A stretch of 64,000 nt of DNA from an uncultured Acetatifactor sp. (GCA_910578815.1 CAJTSE010000021.1:1-64000); one strand, 5' to 3'. Positions 15,971 through 25,035 are shown, counted from the stretch's first letter. Translations and numbers: made by a program. The notes: a model not told the origin generated them from the letters alone.

Positions 15971-17636
15971 GCTTCGGCCTTGCAAAAGCGATGCCGCCGT
16001 CACGCTCTTTTCTGCCTTCCCGGCGCTGATACCCTTTCTCTCGCTCTCTCCTGCCTTCACGGCCCTGATACCCGTTCTCACGTTCTCTCCTGTCATTTCG
16101 GCCCTGATACCCGTTCTCTCGCTCTCTTCTGTCATTCCGGCCCTGATACCCGTTCTCTCGCTCTCTCCTGCCTTCACGGCCCTGATACCCGCTCTCACGC
16201 TCTCTTCTGTCATTCCGGCCCTGATATGCCCCCTCACGGTCTCTCCTGCCGCTGCGGGATCGAAAACCGCCGTCTCTGCTCCGGCCGCCGCGTCCGCCGT
16301 CTCTCTGCCCGGATCTGTCTGCCTCTATCTCCTGCCCTTTATCCCCGATCTGCAGCTTCAACATCACCGCTGCCAGCTCCAGCGCATCACATTCCTTCTC
16401 GTCCATCTTCAGGCGCAGGTAGCTCTTCATCAGCTCCATATCCTCATGCTCATGAAGAGTCCACGCCTTGTTCAGATATTTATCCGCTTTTGCCTTCAGT
16501 ACCTTTGAGGCCCCCGGCAGCTTTTTCTCTTCAATCGTGGTGTGGCAGATGCGCTCTATCTCCCTGATCCTGTAAATCTCGCTTCCCGAAGCAAAGGTAA
16601 AGGAACGGCCTGTCTTGCCTGCCCGGCCTGTCCGGCCGATACGGTGAACATAATATTCAATGTCCTGAGGAATGTCGTAGTTGATAACGGCTTCCACGTT
16701 ATCCACGTCTATCCCTCTTGCCGCCACATCCGTAGCAATCAATACGTTAGTGCTTCCCGCCCGAAATCTGCGCATGACTGTATCCCGCTGATGCTGGGAC
16801 ATATCTCCATGCAGCCCATCCGCCTTAAAGCCGGCCTTGCTTACAATTTCCGCAAGCTCATCCACCTTCATCTTGGTATTACAGAAAATCAGACACAGGG
16901 AGGGTTGATAATACTCTAAAAGCCGGATGCACGCCGCATCCTTATCCTGCTTCTTTACCCGGTAATATCTCTGGGACACCAGCGGAATCGTCAGCTCCTT
17001 TGCCGCCACCTTTATCATTCTGGCGTCCTTCTGGAACTGTCCCGTAATCTCTAAAATGGGTTTGGGCATGGTGGCGGAAAAAAGCGCAGTCTGATGCTCT
17101 CCCGGAATCTGCCCCAGAATCAGCTCCATATCCTCTCTAAAGCCCATGTTCAGCATTTCATCCGCTTCATCCAGCACCACCATATTCACATCCTTCAGCT
17201 TGATGGTATGGCGGCGCATATGGTCCATAACCCGCCCTGGTGTGCCTACAATTACCTGCACTCCCCTCAAACCGTTAATCTGTTTCCCGATCTCCTGTCC
17301 CCCGTAAACGGGCAATATCTTAATTCCCTGTAAATATTTTGCAATCCTGCGCAATTCCTCTGCGGCCTGGATCGCCAGCTCTCTGGTAGGACACAGAATC
17401 ACACACTGCAGCTTTCTTAATTCAGGATCCACCCTCTGCAGCAGGGGAATACCAAAAGCTGCCGTCTTACCTGTTCCCGTTTGAGCCTGTCCGATAATAT
17501 CTTCTCCCCTAAGCAGGCTTGGAATCGCCTGCTCCTGTATGGGAGTAAAATTGTCAAATCCCATTTCCCTCACGGCTCTCAGGATTCGCTCATCCACCAT
17601 TTCCTCCCAGCTTTCCATAACATTTAAATCATCCAT
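15951..17636 (-). CDS. DEAD-box ATP-dependent RNA helicase (CshA/DeaD type)
   Basis: This 561-residue helicase unwinds RNA in ribosome assembly and mRNA decay. The core shows the Q motif (FDNFTPIQEQAIP), motif I AQTGTGKT, motif Ia PTRELAIQ, motif II DEAD, motif III SAT, motif V TDVAARGIDVD and motif VI HRIGRTGRAG. After the core and a linker, the C terminus (from about residue 455) is a basic Arg/Gly tail. It is built from 13-residue repeats of the type YQGRNDRRERENG, six or more copies, likely for RNA binding. GAGGAA precedes ATG 17636. It has its own promoter and a terminator-like hairpin in its leader. Confidence 0.95.
   Translation of the reverse strand: MDDLNVMESWEEMVDERILRAVREMGFDNFTPIQEQAIPSLLRGEDIIGQAQTGTGKTAAFGIPLLQRVDPELRKLQCVILCPTRELAIQAAEELRRIAKYLQGIKILPVYGGQEIGKQINGLRGVQVIVGTPGRVMDHMRRHTIKLKDVNMVVLDEADEMLNMGFREDMELILGQIPGEHQTALFSATMPKPILEITGQFQKDARMIKVAAKELTIPLVSQRYYRVKKQDKDAACIRLLEYYQPSLCLIFCNTKMKVDELAEIVSKAGFKADGLHGDMSQHQRDTVMRRFRAGSTNVLIATDVAARGIDVDNVEAVINYDIPQDIEYYVHRIGRTGRAGKTGRSFTFASGSEIYRIREIERICHTTIEEKKLPGASKVLKAKADKYLNKAWTLHEHEDMELMKSYLRLKMDEKECDALELAAVMLKLQIGDKGQEIEADRSGQRDGGRGGRSRDGGFRSRSGRRDREGAYQGRNDRRERESGYQGREGRRERENGYQGRNDRRERENGYQGRNDRRERENGYQGREGRREREKGYQRREGRKERDGGIAFARPKRKNKEE
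16000..16245 (-). repeat. 39-bp tandem repeats coding the helicase Arg/Gly tail
   Basis: About six imperfect 39-bp units encode 13-residue repeats alternating GRNDRRER and GREGRRER. Copy number is likely to vary between strains. Confidence 0.85.
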
Positions 17637-17771
17637 TTACATTCCTCTTCATTCCGAAGCGTTCTATGCTGATGAACGCGGGCAGAATCTCAACATCTGC
17701 TCTGCGATCAGGGAATTTATGACGCCTCTGCACAAATTTCCGCCGCCAAAGACAACTTATCGGCACCTGTG

Positions 17772-17805
17772 AAAAAAGGAACTGTTATACGAATACAACA
17801 GTTCC
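17772..17805 (-). terminator. Leader terminator/attenuator upstream of the DEAD-box helicase
   Basis: On the minus strand a perfect 9-bp stem (17797-17805 with 17778-17786) is followed directly by TTTTTT (17772-17777). It lies roughly 20-50 nt after the start site expected from the promoter at 17829-17857 and about 135 nt before the helicase start. Nothing else on this strand ends here, so it looks like a transcription attenuator. Confidence 0.75.
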
Positions 17806-17828
17806 CCATGTGCCTTCCGCAATGTGTT

Positions 17829-17857
17829 ATTATACACACAAAAAGGGGATTTGGCAA
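17829..17857 (-). promoter_or_regulatory. Promoter of the DEAD-box helicase
   Basis: On the minus strand TTGCCA (17852-17857) and TATAAT (17829-17834) are exactly 17 bp apart. The 413-bp gap 17637-18049 holds this promoter, the helicase leader and, on the other side, the upstream region of the AraC gene, in which I see no clear promoter. Confidence 0.8.
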
Positions 17858-18049
17858 GCATTAAATTACCGTTATTCATAAGCCGTTTTATATTTATTTC
17901 CGATATTTTTTCACAAATACATTATTAATAATCAAGTAGACTATGCACTTAAGTTGTGATATAGTTACCTTTAGGGAGGCACAAGTATATGGATAAGGAA
18001 AACCTATAGACGCCTCATTTCTACCTGATTCTGAAAGGTTGGAAACGCC

Positions 18050-18961
18050 ATGCTGGTTGACAATACATTAATTTATATTCCCAAATACAAAATAGAAATC
18101 GGCCGGCCCGAAAACAGTCTGTACTACTTTTTTGACTATGATGAGCGCTCTTACTCCATCAACATGGAGTTTCAACACTTCCATCAGTTTTATGAAATCT
18201 GTATCTTTCTGGAAGAAAGCGCGGGCCACCTGATCGACGGCGTCTGGTATGATATGCGCTGCTGCGACATCGTGGCCCTTCGGCCCTCATTGCTGCACAA
18301 AACGGTTTATCCGGAGGGGGCTCCAAACAAGCGTCTGATTATCCAGTTTTCCCTGCCGCCCATGACCTCTGCCTTCGAGAGCTGCATGAAATCTCTCTAT
18401 AGCATATTTGAAGAGACTGTACCCATCTACCGCTTTGAAGGCCCCTATAAAAAAGCGGTACTGGAAAAGCTGAACGATATTTTTTATCTTTCTCAGAATC
18501 CGGGCGAGCTGAGAGATCTTTTCATACATAATAAATTTATTGAGTTTTTAGGCCTGATCTATTTATATAAGGAAAAAAACACTTATTCCAATCACGCGGA
18601 CTTTGATAATATCACAAACAAGGTCTATAACATTACTGCTTTTATTCACAGCCATTTTACGGAAAATATCTCGCTGGAGTCTATCTCAAGAGAATTTTTT
18701 ATCAGCAGCTATTATCTGTCTCATCAGTTTAAGCGGATCACCGGCTTTACCCTTACTGATTATGTGCAGCTGACCAGGGTGCGGAATGCACAGACCCTGC
18801 TCCTGTCCACGGATCTCTCCATTGCGGAGATAGCGTTTCAGTGCGGATTTTCCAGCTTTTCCCAATTTAACAGGGCCTTTAATAAATTTATGCACCAGGC
18901 CCCTTCCTCTTTCCGGAAAAGCGCCAAAATAGCTGCCGCCCAATCTTCGACTTCTTCATAG
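18050..18961 (+). CDS. AraC-family transcriptional regulator
   Basis: A 303-residue regulator with an N-terminal cupin-like sensing domain (residues about 35-140; HFHQFYEICIFLEE and the beta-rich RCCDIVALRPS) and a C-terminal double HTH (about 200-295). The HTH shows ISLESISREFFISSYYLSHQ, then FKRITGFTLTDYVQLTRVRNAQ, and the AraC signature IAEIAFQCGFSSFSQFNRAFN. Members of this type usually sense sugars. The GH105-type hydrolase 900 bp downstream, convergent across mntP, is a plausible but unproven target. Confidence 0.9.
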   Translation: MLVDNTLIYIPKYKIEIGRPENSLYYFFDYDERSYSINMEFQHFHQFYEICIFLEESAGHLIDGVWYDMRCCDIVALRPSLLHKTVYPEGAPNKRLIIQFSLPPMTSAFESCMKSLYSIFEETVPIYRFEGPYKKAVLEKLNDIFYLSQNPGELRDLFIHNKFIEFLGLIYLYKEKNTYSNHADFDNITNKVYNITAFIHSHFTENISLESISREFFISSYYLSHQFKRITGFTLTDYVQLTRVRNAQTLLLSTDLSIAEIAFQCGFSSFSQFNRAFNKFMHQAPSSFRKSAKIAAAQSSTSS

Positions 18962-19022
18962 TCCGTTTCACAGGCGCTGCATAGTCCTGTTTTTTGTGTA
19001 TGTTTGTCCTGTTTTTTGATCC

Positions 19023-19051
19023 TTGACAAAGCACTTTTGTCAGGTTATAAT
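19023..19051 (+). promoter_or_regulatory. Promoter of the mntP riboswitch transcript
   Basis: A consensus sigma-A promoter: TTGACA (19023-19028), 17-bp spacer, TATAAT (19046-19051). It lies about 25 bp before the riboswitch aptamer. Confidence 0.88.
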
Positions 19052-19073
19052 GTAGAAATATTTACATATCCTT

Positions 19074-19219
19074 TGTGAGGGAGTAGTTAACAGCTTTGGC
19101 TGTGGTAATATCAACATAATGACGGATGCCGTCTGGTATTACCGAAGCAATTTCGATTGTGATAATGAGACTCAGAGACGATTTGTGGGGATACCCTCGA
19201 ATTGCCTTTGGGTCTTTTT
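19074..19219 (+). promoter_or_regulatory. yybP-ykoY manganese riboswitch with terminator
   Basis: The leader begins with the conserved gagggagtag element. Paired segments follow (cagctttggctg; gacggatgccgtc), and it ends with a gagactc segment, as in the yybP-ykoY Mn2+ class. The same agactca (19168-19174) forms the 5' base of a terminator whose 3' arm is tgggtct (19209-19215) with a T-run after it, and cgatttg/cgaattg extends the stem. Mn2+ binding should hold agactca in the aptamer, prevent the terminator and switch mntP on. The class assignment rests on motif order and on the mntP gene directly downstream. Confidence 0.83.
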
Positions 19220-19250
19220 CAAAAGAAAAACAAGAGGATGGGATGAAAAG

Positions 19251-19826
19251 ATGAGTTTATTGACACTGTTTATCACTGCTGTCGGGTTATCCATGGACGC
19301 ATTTGCCGTCTCTGTCTGCAAAGGTCTGGCCATGAAAAAACTTTCCTGGAAAAAGGCCGTTATCATCGGTCTCTGGTTCGGCGGGTTTCAGGCGCTGATG
19401 CCCACCCTCGGCTACCTTCTGGGTACTCGCTTTGAAGGGTATGTCAACGCCATCGACCACTGGATTGCATTTATACTGCTGGCTCTCATCGGCACCAACA
19501 TGATCAGGGAAGCACTGTCTCCCGACAAAGGCGAAACAGACGATTCCACCGATCCAAAAACCATGCTCCTGCTTGCCGTAGCCACCAGCATTGACGCTCT
19601 TGCCGTAGGTGTCACCTACGCCTTCCTGCAGGTCCGCATCCTCCCGGCTGTATCCTTTATCGGCGTGATCACTCTTACTCTGTCTGTAATCGGTGTAAAG
19701 ATTGGAAATCTGTTTGGCCTGAAATACAAGGCCAAGGCAGAAATTTTCGGCGGCATCATCCTTATCCTCATGGGCTTAAAGATTCTGCTGGAGCATCTCG
19801 GCCTCCTGAACTGGCTGCCGTTTTAG
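19251..19826 (+). CDS. mntP: Manganese efflux pump MntP
   Basis: A 191-residue integral membrane protein with six hydrophobic segments, which exports Mn2+ in its family. Conserved membrane aspartates appear in GLSMDAFAVSVCKGL and in the related ATSIDALAVGVTYAF in the second half, showing the internal repeat. ATG 19251 is chosen because the protein then begins MSLLTLFITAVGLSMD as in the family, and GGATG precedes it; the longer open frame runs through the riboswitch. A manganese riboswitch directly upstream supports the assignment. Confidence 0.95.
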   Translation: MSLLTLFITAVGLSMDAFAVSVCKGLAMKKLSWKKAVIIGLWFGGFQALMPTLGYLLGTRFEGYVNAIDHWIAFILLALIGTNMIREALSPDKGETDDSTDPKTMLLLAVATSIDALAVGVTYAFLQVRILPAVSFIGVITLTLSVIGVKIGNLFGLKYKAKAEIFGGIILILMGLKILLEHLGLLNWLPF

Positions 19827-19843
19827 TCAATCCAATTAATATG

Positions 19844-19877
19844 AAAAAGGCTATAACCGTTACGTTACAGCCTTTTC
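19844..19877. terminator. Bidirectional terminator between mntP and the GH105 gene
   Basis: The arms aaaaggct.taac and gttacagcctttt pair. The A/T-rich ends allow termination on both strands between the convergent genes. Confidence 0.8.
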
Positions 19878-19880
19878 ACT

Positions 19881-21029
19881 CTAATCCTCCAGCCGCCGCA
19901 GCTCCGTATAGGCCAGCAGCAACGGTCCTACGCCCTTGGCATCATTTTCCACCACCGGCTCCGACATATAATATTCAAAACTGCCGTCCCTGCGATGGTT
20001 GCTCTCCGGCCCAAGCCCTGCTACAAGACAGATGCCTCCCAGCTGCAGGCTGCCGTCCTTTTCCTTCAGATACCGATCACAAATACCGTTAAAAGCCGTT
20101 ATACCCGGCTTTCTGTACTGCTCCGGTAAAAATCCCAACCTTACTCCCTTTAACAGGGAATAGGCCATGATTGCGCTGCCGCTGGTCTCCAGATAATTGG
20201 GTGTCCTGCCGGCAAGAGCCGGAAGCTGATACCACATGCCGCTCTCGTCCTGAAACCTCAGCATATCATCCATCAGTTGTACAAAAACCTTTTTCAGGTT
20301 TTCATATTCCGCCCTGTACTCTTCTCCCGGCTCACACTTTGAAAGGGTGTCCAGCAGTGCCATGGAATACCAGCCTATGGCCCGCAGCCAGAAATTTTCA
20401 GACAGTCCCGTCTCCCGGTTACACCAGAAAGCCTTTTTTGAGGCGTCATATCCGTGATAATAAAGACCGGTTTTTTCATCCCGCATATGCTTTACAACAT
20501 TGGCAAACTGCGCGAATATATCCCCATAATTTTCTTTTTTATTAAATTTTGTCTCATACTCCATGTAAAAGGGCTGCCCCATATACATGCCGTCCAGCCA
20601 CACCTGATTCGGATATATCTTTTTATGCCAGAAATTTCCTTCCATTGTTCTTGGCTGATTTTTTACCTGGCCGTAAATCAGCTCAATGGCCCTGCGGTAC
20701 TTTTCCTTCCCGTTCATGCCATACAATGCAAGCAGCGTCTTTCCTGCATTTACATTATCAATATTATATTCTTCCGGATCGTATCCCTTAATCGCACCGC
20801 TCTCTCCTACACGATGATCAATGAAAGCATCCGCAAACTCATAATATTTCTTTTCTCCTGTCGCCTGATAGGTTTCCAGCAGAGCAAGAATCATGCAGCC
20901 GTCAATATAATTCCAGCCCACTGCCTTTCCTTCCATGGCTTTCTCAATATTCCACACCGGAATATCCAGGGTACTTTTCTCGATCAATTCATCAATATAT
21001 TTCTCAAAAACGGGCATCTGCATGGACAT
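19881..21029 (-). CDS. Glycoside hydrolase family 105/88-type unsaturated glycuronyl hydrolase
   Basis: A 382-residue cytoplasmic (alpha/alpha)6-barrel enzyme related to YteR. In this family it removes the delta-4,5-unsaturated uronic acid left by polysaccharide lyases, for example from rhamnogalacturonan. The catalytic aspartate region is WLDGMYMGQPFYMEY, with further family phrases WLRAIGWYSMALLDTL and PNYLETSGSAIMAYSLLKG. There is no signal peptide. GGAGG lies 5 nt before ATG 21029. No lyase or sugar transporter is adjacent, so substrate identity is open; the nearby AraC regulator may control it. Confidence 0.88.
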   Translation of the reverse strand: MSMQMPVFEKYIDELIEKSTLDIPVWNIEKAMEGKAVGWNYIDGCMILALLETYQATGEKKYYEFADAFIDHRVGESGAIKGYDPEEYNIDNVNAGKTLLALYGMNGKEKYRRAIELIYGQVKNQPRTMEGNFWHKKIYPNQVWLDGMYMGQPFYMEYETKFNKKENYGDIFAQFANVVKHMRDEKTGLYYHGYDASKKAFWCNRETGLSENFWLRAIGWYSMALLDTLSKCEPGEEYRAEYENLKKVFVQLMDDMLRFQDESGMWYQLPALAGRTPNYLETSGSAIMAYSLLKGVRLGFLPEQYRKPGITAFNGICDRYLKEKDGSLQLGGICLVAGLGPESNHRRDGSFEYYMSEPVVENDAKGVGPLLLAYTELRRLED

Positions 21030-21130
21030 TTATTCCTCCGTAACATGATATACTGACAATGCTTCACCTTTTGAGGCCTAAAATCATTTTACCCTGTTTC
21101 CGCTCTCCCGTCAACCGTCCTTCGCCGCAA

Positions 21131-21359
21131 AATATACCTAAGCAATATGTATCAGTTCAGCCACCATAATCGAGTAACAGGTGACAGACGGCCGTTGTTC
21201 TCAATGAGGACTGTGCGAAATGTCGGTACTTAGCAAGCGTACTGTGCTTGCCTAGGTACCGTTACGTCGAGCCCCAAGCGCAAGCGTGTCCGAATGAGAA
21301 TGACGGCTGGCTGTCGCCGTCAGGCGGTGGGAGCTGAACTGTTGCAGCAATATACCTAA
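21131..21359. repeat. Palindromic element flanked by 11-bp direct repeats (MITE-like)
   Basis: Inside two copies of aatatacctaa (21131-21141 and 21349-21359) lies a segment bounded by cagttcagc (21153-21161) and its inverse gctgaactg (21333-21341). It contains further nested inverted repeats (ggtac..tagcaagc with gcttgcctaggtacc; gccgttgttctca with tgagaatgacggc). The right direct repeat overlaps the stop codon of the exporter gene. It fills most of the 21030-21355 gap and contains no ORF of note. A second element with the same outer arms is at 29951-30124. Confidence 0.65.
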
Positions 21360-22927
21360 ACCGTCTCCATCTTATAAAAGTTCAGCGCTGCAATCACCAT
21401 AAAAACAAAAGTAAACAAGATCAAAAATACATCCATGATACAATAAGATAAGATAACGCCGCCCAGCATAGCGCCTAATACCGCCCCCATCACCGCTGCC
21501 ATAATAACAAAGCACTGGATGAACAGCTGAAACAGCTGCTTTCCCACTCTTCCTAAGGCTCCGCCAACGGCAATCTCCGCCACCGCCATGGCGTACAGCT
21601 TATTGCAGGAAAGCACTGCACAGCCCACAACACACAAAACGGCTGTAAGCGGCTGCATTCCCATGACGATAGCTCCCGGCACCGTAATCAGCAGCCCGTT
21701 GATCAGGCACTGGATCAGCTGGATCGCCGTGGCGTTCATCAGCTTTGCAAAAGGCGAATCAGGAATCAAATAGGTATACGGCGACTTCAGCTCCTTAGCC
21801 CACTTTCCGTTCAGCGTCGTAAAAATAAAAGTGAAATAAGCTGAAACCAAGGGTATGACATAGGGCTCTGCATCGCCAAAGCCGCCTTCTCTGATATACA
21901 GCCAGGGAATCACGATCCCTGCCCCCAGCGAAAACAGAGTGGATACGTCAAAGATGAAAAATTTACTCTTTTTATACTCCAGGAGCTGCCGATAGAATAT
22001 GGCCTTTGCCCCCGTTCCTTTCCAGCGGATGCTGGCCCGGCCAAACTTCTGCTTTTTACCGATACGCATCCGGGTGCCGCCCTGTCTCTGGTTCTCCAGC
22101 ACCTCTTCATAGTCCTCCGCAAACTTGGCGGCATCCTCGTAAAAGGCGCCCGTACACTTCATGCGCATTGCTGTCGCCAGCACTGCTGCCATCAAGCAGA
22201 AATAAAGAACGGTTCCCAAAATATTTATAACGGTTACCACGCCAAAAAGCAGATGGATCACCGAAATATACCAGCCTACAATCGGTATCAGCTTCACGGC
22301 ATCACTATTTAAGAAAGCCCATAATGCAGCTCCGTTCAGCCCCATATCCAGATAATAGTAAATACCAACAGCCACCGCGATGGCAATCAGACCGTAAGCT
22401 GCCTTAACAATCCAGCCCCGCTGCTTTTCTCCCAAACGCTCCGAGCCGTAAAGCAGAAGCATCAGACAACCCTCCGTAACATTTTCCACCACCAGGGAAA
22501 ACAAAACATATAACATCAGCTTCCAGACCGGCACCCGGAACATAATCACGCCGCAGGCCACGGCAAAAAGATTCAGGATCACCTGCATAAATAAGGTCTT
22601 GATATGAGCGTAAAGCAGCACTCTCTTAGGGCTGACCGGCGCCTGAAACAGAAAATGCACGTCACTGTTCCTGTATACAAGCCCCTTGCGCTTTGCATAG
22701 GCAACCAGATTTCCGGGAATGATCCAAAAGGCCAGCGCAGTCAGCACTGCTGCCATCCCGTCGGGGGAATTGATTCCGAACTGCTCCGCCAGCATACGCA
22801 GGGAAAAAGGCACCGCAGACAGATAAAACAAAATAAATACAATATAAACATATGTAACCGGTTTGTGAAGAGCCTTTTTGGCCCAATTTGTCCAAAGCCG
22901 GCGATAAAGATACCCAATTGCTCCCAT
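21356..22927 (-). CDS. Putative ABC exporter membrane subunit
   Basis: A 523-residue polytopic protein with about twelve hydrophobic segments and a central hydrophilic loop (about residues 255-305). It fits the 'putative ABC exporter' family found beside ATPases in Clostridia; the N-terminal YLYRRLWTNWAKKAL and FWIIPGNLVAYAKRKGLVYR are typical in my reading. It starts 3 nt after the stop of the ATPase gene, so the two form one transporter. Substrate is unknown. The stop codon lies inside one of the direct repeats that flank the downstream palindromic element. Confidence 0.75.
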   Translation of the reverse strand: MGAIGYLYRRLWTNWAKKALHKPVTYVYIVFILFYLSAVPFSLRMLAEQFGINSPDGMAAVLTALAFWIIPGNLVAYAKRKGLVYRNSDVHFLFQAPVSPKRVLLYAHIKTLFMQVILNLFAVACGVIMFRVPVWKLMLYVLFSLVVENVTEGCLMLLLYGSERLGEKQRGWIVKAAYGLIAIAVAVGIYYYLDMGLNGAALWAFLNSDAVKLIPIVGWYISVIHLLFGVVTVINILGTVLYFCLMAAVLATAMRMKCTGAFYEDAAKFAEDYEEVLENQRQGGTRMRIGKKQKFGRASIRWKGTGAKAIFYRQLLEYKKSKFFIFDVSTLFSLGAGIVIPWLYIREGGFGDAEPYVIPLVSAYFTFIFTTLNGKWAKELKSPYTYLIPDSPFAKLMNATAIQLIQCLINGLLITVPGAIVMGMQPLTAVLCVVGCAVLSCNKLYAMAVAEIAVGGALGRVGKQLFQLFIQCFVIMAAVMGAVLGAMLGGVILSYCIMDVFLILFTFVFMVIAALNFYKMETV

Positions 22928-22930
22928 AAT

Positions 22931-23668
22931 TTACCTGCCTTCCTCCGCACCGTCCCCGGCTTCCGTATTTTTCTTCTCTCCCTGGCCCGTGACTGCAAAG
23001 AACAGTTCCTCAAGGTCCTCGTTGGCAAGCTCTTCCTTTACATAGGTTCCCAGAATATGACCCTTATCCATCACGAAGGTCACGTCCCAAAGCTCCTTTA
23101 CCATCTCCAGCATGTGAGTACTGATCAGGATGGTGCAGCCCTGCGCCTTAAGCTCAAGGATAACCTCCTTCAGCTCTTTAATGGCCGCCGGGTCAAGACC
23201 TACCATGGGCTCATCCAGCAGTATAACCTTCGGGCGGATGATCAGTGCGCAGCAGATACTGACCTTCTGCATCATACCCTTGGAAAGCTCGTTCCCCAGC
23301 TTATCCTGCTTATCCTTAAGCTCAAATTTCTCCAGCAGCGCGTCTATCTCCTCCTCTGTCGCTTCCACTCCGTAGGCCCTGTTGATAAACTCCATATGTT
23401 CCCGCACAGTCAGCGCTTCATACATGCTGGGAAGCTCCGGCACATAGGCAAAGCATTTCTTTGCCTCCGTTTCTCTGGAATCAATCCCCTGGATGCGGAT
23501 GCTCCCCTTGTAGCGCAAAAGTCCCGCAATACTCTTTATGACCGTTGACTTTCCTGCCCCGTTGGGCCCCAGCAGGATGCCTATGCGTCCGTCCGGCACC
23601 GTAAAACCCACGTCATCCACTGCCAGCATCTTTCCGTACTTCTTTGACAAATTTACAACCTCTAACAT
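22931..23668 (-). CDS. ABC transporter ATP-binding protein
   Basis: A 245-residue ATPase of the ABC-2/exporter class. It has Walker A GPNGAGKST, a Q-loop replaced by YVPELPSMYE, the signature LSKGMMQKVSICCAL, Walker B VILLDEPMVGLDP and the H-loop ISTHM. The LSKG form of the signature is common in exporters of this type. GGAGAGG precedes ATG 23668. It is the first gene of a two-gene operon with the membrane subunit that follows. Confidence 0.93.
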   Translation of the reverse strand: MLEVVNLSKKYGKMLAVDDVGFTVPDGRIGILLGPNGAGKSTVIKSIAGLLRYKGSIRIQGIDSRETEAKKCFAYVPELPSMYEALTVREHMEFINRAYGVEATEEEIDALLEKFELKDKQDKLGNELSKGMMQKVSICCALIIRPKVILLDEPMVGLDPAAIKELKEVILELKAQGCTILISTHMLEMVKELWDVTFVMDKGHILGTYVKEELANEDLEELFFAVTGQGEKKNTEAGDGAEEGR

Positions 23669-23770
23669 ATTTACCCCTCTCCTTATCTATGTGCATTTTT
23701 CAAACATTAGCGAAACATTCATTCTGTAACCGGACTTCCCTGTATATTTTCACCGGTACTCACAAGCTTT

Positions 23771-24829
23771 TTAAATCACCGCTATTCCTCCCAAACCCAT
23801 GGCCAGGCAAATCAGCCAAAGAATCAACAGATGTGCCGGATAAAAAACGTAAAAGAAATATTTCATTTTCAAGCCACGCTCCCCATTATACCGGGATATG
23901 GGGATCAGAGCAAAAAACGCTATGGCTTCATCTATACTCATGATCGTCAACGTGATGCAGCCGCCCAGCATGGACTTCACCTTGCTTTTCCGCAAAGCAT
24001 ACATCACCGCAATAGTCAGAACCCCCATACCGCCGTAATCCGTCCGCAGCAGGGTTGCTCCTACCATGGCCACCGCCAAAACCGCCATATCACCGCACAT
24101 CCGCCATGCCCGATCCTGCCCCCTTTTACGCCTGTATACGATCCATACCGCCAGCATCACCCCTGCAAGGACCATCCAGATAATTAATAAAATCGGCTCT
24201 CTCATCTCATACAGACGCACATTTCCGCTGAAAAACAGATCCCTGATAATATTTGTCACCCTGTCGCGTATTCTTAGCGCCACACATAAAGGCAGGGCCA
24301 AAATGCCTCCCGCGGTAAATAAAGCCTGAAGCCCTTTCCCCTGAATATCCAGCTTTGCAATGGCATCAAATGCACACAGGGCCAAAATACCAATGAACAA
24401 CGTAAAATATACGTTCTGATACCCGGAAGCCCACATACGTCCGGTATTCGCCAGATTAAAGGGAATCTCCGAAATCAGTGCAAACAGCCCCAGCCGAAAG
24501 ACATATTTTTTAATATTTCTGGTTTTCTGGAAGCCCTCCACCAGCAGGAAACAAAAAATCGGAAAACCAAGCCGCCCAATCAGCCGCATCAGCAGCATCC
24601 CGAAATACAGCAGCCAGTTATCCTTAAACCAAGCCAGCAGCCTGTTCACATCCACTGCCGAGTAAAAGTAACCTCTTTCTATGATCATCCGGGTCAATAC
24701 AAATGCACCGATATGATCAATCAACATAGCCGCTACCGCAATGATCTTAATGGTACTGCCGGGGATTCCCTTTCCTTTATGCCCCTGCGGAGGCTGCTGC
24801 GCCACTCCTCCCGCTTGTATACCTTCCAT
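23771..24829 (-). CDS. TraX-family integral membrane protein
   Basis: A 352-residue protein with about nine hydrophobic segments. The N-terminal hydrophilic stretch leads into TIKIIAVAAMLIDHIGAF, and the segments LGFPIFCFLLVEGFQKT and ISEIPFNLA match the TraX family, named for F-pilin acetylation. Chromosomal copies are common in Firmicutes that have no F-like pili, so the role here is unknown and probably acyl transfer at the membrane. AAAGGCGG lies before ATG 24829. It stands between the exporter operon and an orphan response regulator. Confidence 0.8.
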   Translation of the reverse strand: MEGIQAGGVAQQPPQGHKGKGIPGSTIKIIAVAAMLIDHIGAFVLTRMIIERGYFYSAVDVNRLLAWFKDNWLLYFGMLLMRLIGRLGFPIFCFLLVEGFQKTRNIKKYVFRLGLFALISEIPFNLANTGRMWASGYQNVYFTLFIGILALCAFDAIAKLDIQGKGLQALFTAGGILALPLCVALRIRDRVTNIIRDLFFSGNVRLYEMREPILLIIWMVLAGVMLAVWIVYRRKRGQDRAWRMCGDMAVLAVAMVGATLLRTDYGGMGVLTIAVMYALRKSKVKSMLGGCITLTIMSIDEAIAFFALIPISRYNGERGLKMKYFFYVFYPAHLLILWLICLAMGLGGIAVI

Positions 24830-25035
24830 TGATTTCCGCCTTTCCCATGGGTGTCTGCCGCATGATATGTAATCTGCTTATATGTATTGTTCCATTAATA
24901 CAATAATCCATATCTTTCCGTTCGTCAATCAATTTTTGCGCACTTTAACGATTATTATTATGCAGACGGACCCATAAAGAATGCCCAGACGACACTGATC
25001 GCCTGAGCACTTTAGGTACGGAACTTTCCTCACTG

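Noticed and set aside
23771..24829. TraX-family gene as evidence of a conjugative plasmid at this site
   Set aside because: Chromosomal TraX homologues are common in Firmicutes, and no other transfer gene is near.
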